Made by a program: the position numbers and the translations under genes
Assembly: GCA_020466095.1 (NCBI GenBank)
Contig: CM035807.1
Coordinates: 16,567,985 to 16,631,984, forward strand
Source of the DNA: Chlorops oryzae
Lineage: Eukaryota > Arthropoda > Insecta > Diptera > Chloropidae
Direction of reading: 5' to 3'
DNA: 64,000 bases
The notes under the pieces: generated by a model
Database searches by the model: none
Seen by the model: the letters and a program-made list of their open reading frames with translations, nothing else
What the model was told of the DNA's origin: nothing
Shown: one piece after another, positions 59,158 through 64,000 of the stretch
Numbering within the stretch: position 1 is the first letter of the stretch
Layout of the letters: every line of letters begins with the position of its first letter

Positions 59158-59324
59158 GGGTATTCAGAAAGGCGTCGGAAAATAGGAAAGTTGGAAAATC
59201 GGAAAAATTTTAAATGCTTAAAAAGTTGTGCAAGATACAAAAAACGCTTAAAAAATTTGTAAGAAGTCGCAATTTTCCGATTCTCCGACTTTCCAACGTT
59301 ATTAACACGCCTTTGTGAATACCC
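59158..59324. mobile_element. 167-bp MITE with GGGTATTCA ends
   Basis: Left end GGGTATTCAGAAAGGCGT; right end (minus strand) GGGTATTCACAAAGGCGT: 18 bp with one mismatch. Further inward, GGAAAGTTGGAAAATCGG pairs loosely with the right arm. Target duplication not clear; PIF/Harbinger-like is possible from the GGG start. Confidence 0.65.
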
Positions 59325-59385
59325 CAAATGGCTAAGATGATTTAATTATAATGATTAAAAAGACATACAGGCTTCTTTGTGACTA

Positions 59386-59950
59386 CCCAGCAAACATTTT
59401 CTGAGTGCTCCGAAATATGAGTTCGAAATGAGTCTGAAATATGTGCAAAATAAGAGGATCACATTTATGAGTCCGAAGTGAGTCAAAAATATTTCGAAAA
59501 TAAGAGGCTCATATTTATGAGTCCGAAATGAGTCCGAAATGAGTCAGAATACGTCAAAAATAAGAGGCTCATATTTCGGAATCCTATATGAGTCAGAAAT
59601 ATGTCGAAAATAGGAGGCTAATATTTATGAGTCTTTTTTGAGTGAAATATAAGTGCAGAAAGAGTCATATATGGTTCTTATATGATCGGAAAAAAGAGTC
59701 AGAGATGAGTGCGATAAGAGTCATATATGGCTTATATTAAAAAGGATATAAAATACAGATATTGGGCAGGAATAGTCATATATGACTCCAAAATGTTCTC
59801 GTTCGTTATATGACTTCGGACTCATATAAGACGACCTTCGCAAGAAGGGAAACACGCTCTTTAAGACTCTTAAAAAGAGTTCATTATGAGTGCTCCGACT
59901 CCTATAAGGATTCATATATGAGTCTTTTAAGACTCATAATATTTGCTGGC
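59386..59950. mobile_element. 565-bp TA-flanked element with subterminal GAGTC repeats
   Basis: Flanked by TA (59384-59385 and 59951-59952). Ends CCCAGCAAACATTTTCTGAG and (minus) GCCAGCAAATATTATGAGTC. The left half contains tandem units of about 50-60 bp (AAAATAAGAGGCTCATATTT, then ATGAGTCCGAAATGAGTC), and the right half carries the same GAGTC/GACTC words inverted. No coding. Confidence 0.65.
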
Positions 59951-59952
59951 TA

Positions 59953-61203
59953 ATCAGGAAGTAATTACAGAGTGTTAAAATTGCTGAAAAACCAATTTTC
60001 ATACACCTATACCATACCAAGATAAAAACCTTCCTTACTGTGCTGTAATGTTCTTACCCTCAGCATTCATCATCATTGTAGTATGTACATGGAATTTTAG
60101 CAAAGAACAGAAAAATTTTGAAGGCCGGAAAAATTAGCTTGGAGTATTAATTTAAATAACAAAATAAAGATGTTACTCTTATGATCTAATTACTGATATA
60201 ATTAACTGCCAAGAAATCACAGCTTCAAATGGCTTGGCTTACGCAGGAGAATCTCGTACGCAAGTAGGGAACTTTTTTCTTGAACTTGTCTTTATTATAT
60301 TTTCCACATAGATGTATAAATATGTAATTCGTCTTTGATGTTGTGACAGCATCAGGAATCGCTTAATTAAAGCTGACCTCTCTGTGTCTTATCATCTGGA
60401 TGGGATGCAATAATCCAAAGCTACTTCACAGAAACCACACACATTCAGAATTGAAATATCCATGCCCGTTGATCTATCGCCACGGCAAACGATATAATTC
60501 ATAACTTATGAATACTAAGGAAGCCATAACTTAGATCATTTTTCGGAAAAGTATTTAGTTCATTATTCTTGTGAGTGCTTAAAGTATTTATGTCTGTTCT
60601 AAGAACTTTAAAATTTATCTCTATAAACGGGCAAAAGCAAATACCTGGTACGCCCCCAACGAGTCACGACCAGGGCAACATAAAGCATTTAAATATGGCA
60701 CCGAAAAGTATGCATATAAATATTTAGTCAAACATCTATTCATGCTTGATGGTACTCCTATTAAAACACATTTTGAGCAGGGATTTTTAGAGTTGCAAAG
60801 AGTTTTATAAAGGCTTAATTAGGAAAATTTTCTTTCCAATAGTCAAATACACAACTTTATGTTTGTATGAAAAGAGTCACTCCAATTTAACAAATTGGAT
60901 GTGAGCAATTAAAGGACATCTTGGATCTTTTTTGTCAACTGCAATAAATATCCTTTCACTTGAATTTCATCGTTTCCTTTTGACTTGTTTTCTATCCAGT
61001 TAAAGAAGTCGCTTCGGTTTAAAGAAGAAGCCTTGTACGCACGTCAGCGAAATGTTAACAACACATACAAACATGTGTACACAAGTCGCACTTCCATGTC
61101 GAATTTTCTTATAATTTTCAGTCTTAAATCCGAGTTTATTATGTCTAAAGCGTATTCCTGTGCATGTCTTTCCGCATTGATAAATTATGTTACTTTATGC
61201 TAC

Positions 61204-61236
<33 letters not shown>

Positions 61237-62849
61237 ACAAGACGAATAGACGGACTCGCATTTCTTCTTGTGCAGGTGAATTAGAAATTTTATTTCTGAG
61301 AGTAAACTGCCAGGAAGAATACCCAAGGATTCTTCCGTTGAACATCCTAGACCGGCTGTATACGCCTTTGGTGTAGAAACAGGAAGACCTACGTACACCA
61401 GAATGAGTTATGTGCACATATGCATGTGCAGGCCTACACACAAATACATACATTTGCGTTTGCATATACATATATATGTATGTATATGTGGCATGAAATA
61501 TAAAAAGTTGTTAATACTTGAGTTTTCGAGTACGTGCGTTCGCTATCGAAGACAATAAACAAAGCACAGCGGAAGCTAACGAAGTCACCGAAGCAATGTC
61601 AACGAGTGAAAACATCGGCGACAGCAAATTGACAGCTCATATAAACGTTTATGTCTTCGTGTTGTCTTTAAGGAATGCCAAGGAGAAAGTCCTTTTTAAG
61701 GTAATGAAAGAACAACAAAAAAAATCGTATTCACATAAAAAATCTTTATTATCCTTAAGTAAGCACAACGAAGAATGGGAAATAGGCATCTTCTGGGATG
61801 GAGTTTTAGCACTTTTTGATGGGAGGAAGTTTTCCCAGCAGTTAAACGCCACATAAAAGCCAAGAAAATTAATTATTTAGAGCCAAAACGTGCGTATAAT
61901 GTGTGAAATTGTTATAGAAAATCAAAATGGAGCGTGTTTAGATCGAGGGGATTATTTTCGATTGGGGTCAAAACACACATTAGATAAAATAAGAGTACCT
62001 ACCCTCCTGCAGGAATCTCTCGACCTTTCTTTTACTTCTCTCTGATCAATAATAAATACACAAGTTCAACTCTATACTTATTTGGTATCCTGTCCTGTCC
62101 CCAATTCAACACAAAGGCAATTCACAGTCTCCTCAAATCCCTTTTAATTTTACCTTTGCTACAGTGAGTGAACTAAACACACTAATTTTAGTAGGGGAAA
62201 AGTTTTAAAGGGGTTTTTAGAAGATTTTTCGAATTGCCTAATTGAGTTTTCCCTAAAAGATTATTTAGCTTCTCCAAAACAAGATCTCTCTAAGGAACAT
62301 TAATGGAATCTCAAAACCTCTCCGATTCCCAAATTCGAGGTGTACTGGATTTTGACCAGTCACCTTTACAGTAAGAGTAAAAATAGTTCACCTTTTTTGA
62401 TCAAATTTTTATTCCTATTAAAGTATTGCGTCTAGAATGCTTTACATCATACAATTTACCTTTAAATTTACACTCAACGGGTTAAGGAAAATATTCTTTC
62501 AATTAAATTACCTTGCTGGGTGTGAGGTGAAGTCTCACATAGAACTCAGTGCTAAGGGTACCTGCATTTTTAATTTGAATACGATGACAATGCATTAAAT
62601 GAAGGATTCCCTGGAAATGGACTTTGCATTAAATGTAAGATTCACTGCAAATGGGGCTTTGCGTCTGAGTAATTTGTATATGCATGCACCATCATGGCAT
62701 TAATTTACGCACTGCCGGTAATAAGCTTTAACGCCTAAACGCACCTTAACAACAGGAGGAAAGCGTCTTTAGTCAAGTTGGAGAAGTGTATTTTCTTCAA
62801 GGTAGCGATTCGAGTGGAACTGTATTTTTGATTAAATTATTTCTTCATA
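59953..62849. other. intergenic, nothing coding recognised
   Basis: T28-like homopolymer at about 61207-61234. Short frames (for example 61518-61856 plus, 112 codons) have no domain that I recognise; this one is also open on the opposite strand. Confidence 0.35.
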
Positions 62850-63040
62850 CATTTATTTATTTATTTATTCATTCCTTTTATTTATTTATTTATTTATTTT
62901 TATTTATTTATTTAGTTTTATTTATTTATTTTTATTTATTTATTTTTTTATATTTATTTATTTAATTCTTAATTTTTATTTATTTATTTGTTTATTTATT
63001 TATTAATTTTTTTATTCATTTACTTATTTAAATTTAATCA
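62850..63040. repeat. (TTTA)n low-complexity tract
   Basis: About 190 bp of TTTATTTATTTA with few interruptions. Confidence 0.9.
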
Positions 63041-64000
63041 TTCATGCTCATAGTCTTCAACCAAGTTTAAGCTTTTTGAAAGTTTAAACTTTCAAATGAA
63101 AGTCTTGAGGAGAATTTAAAACTGGTTTATTTTATTAATTTTATATGAAAATTTTTGAAAAGTTCAAATAAAGCAAAGGTATTTGATTGAGTTAAACTGC
63201 CATGCAGACTAAAGGAATATATTCAAAAATTTAAACTTTCGATGCTCTTAAGGGGTTGTCTCATTGGCGAGGTTGTTGTTGGAGCTTTTTTCAAAAACAA
63301 TTCCTGATAGAAAACTAAAAGAGCTTTTCCAATTATTCCAATTTATTGTGTTAGGAATGAATGAGAGGTAATGAAGAAGCACTTTGTTTTTTTATGTGAA
63401 GGCAGTTCAAAAAGTTCTCGGCCGTTAAAGTGGATGCTCCAAAAAAAGGTGTATTGCTGGCTGCCATGATTCCAGGTCTCCAAGTAGTTAGAAATGAAAA
63501 ATAAAAACGGTGATATAATCAGTATAGATATTATTTTGGCGTCAACCTCCAAAATAATTTTGAAATTTTTTTTGACAAAATGGCGGCCATTGAAAAATGT
63601 CCCATCGATTTCGGGTATAATTTTTTGTAGTTCAGTGTAAAAAAAAAAAATAGTAAAAAATTTAATAAAATTATGATTGAGGTTCACGCCATAATGGTGA
63701 CAGTTCTGCGTCGAACTCAGTTTGTTTCATTCAAATCGGCCAAGTTGAACTGGAGAAACCACGGCAGCCAGTTCAAAGAAAGTGGTTTCAAGATAAAAGC
63801 GTATAAAGTTTGAAGCAACGCGAAAATTACTCGTTTAAGCGCAGACCTCGCTCGACAAAGAAGGCTTTATCTTCTAAACTATTTCGACTTTCGAGAAATC
63901 CTTTTAGCATGATATTAGGCTTGTATTTCTAACCATAGCGTTAAATTTTCCGAGTTTTAAGTTCACTTTCTTGATTTCTTTATTTCTCAATCAAAACTAT
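63041..64000. other. noncoding to window end, nothing recognised
   Basis: No gene called. A 114-codon minus frame at 63343-63687 is low in complexity and has no domain that I recognise. Confidence 0.35.

Noticed and set aside
61518..61856. 112-codon plus-strand gene
   Set aside because: No domain recognised, opposite strand also open over most of its length, no promoter or splice evidence.

Overview
This window comes from an insect nuclear genome, most likely a higher fly (Diptera, Brachycera; possibly a tephritid-like fly). The reasons are an AT-rich sequence with introns and AATAAA polyadenylation signals, no bacterial-style gene packing, the 3' end of a Beaten-path (Beat) family gene, an irritans-group mariner, piggyBac and hAT elements, non-LTR retrotransposons, tRNA-derived SINEs with (AACCT)n tails and fly-style satellite DNA. 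The order-level call is an inference from these families; the species cannot be told from the sequence alone.

Layout. 1-8.7 kb: probable long intron followed by the last two exons and 3'UTR of a beat-family gene (+ strand, 7818-8422). The intron holds a SINE, a 610-bp GAGAGAGGGA array, a 43-bp tandem array and an old dispersed repeat. 8.7-18.5 kb: gene-free DNA with small terminal-inverted-repeat elements (MITEs) at 9023-9534, 10159-10314, 11343-11722, 12681-13431, 14751-15146 and 17965-18092, and a dispersed repeat at 17069-17832. 18.5-20.7 kb: a 2.1-kb pentanucleotide array that changes from ATCAC to ATATC repeats. 22.2-25.5 kb: a complete piggyBac element between TTAA sites, whose transposase gene is split by a 746-bp element flanked by TA. 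25.7-29.4 kb: two hAT-type non-autonomous elements with 8-bp target duplications and an RTE-like LINE tail. 31.2-39.5 kb: two mariner copies (one interrupted by a LINE), a second LINE, and segments homologous to 48.5-50.7 kb. 42.6-46.25 kb: ten copies of a 361-bp satellite. 46-64 kb: mostly unremarkable noncoding DNA with a few MITEs (51622-51943, 53496-53968, 59158-59324, 59386-59950) and T-rich low-complexity tracts.

The only host coding sequence I can support is the Beat-family 3' end. All other protein-coding similarity belongs to transposable elements, all damaged here. I found no new multi-gene system. The most informative structures are (i) a mariner integration site seen both empty (49579) and in two rearranged filled copies (34573, 38777), (ii) a piggyBac transposase whose cysteine-rich C-terminus is cut off by a TA-flanked insertion carrying tRNA-like promoter boxes, (iii) three further short TTAA-flanked elements whose ends begin CCC, and (iv) two large tandem arrays with internal variant structure.
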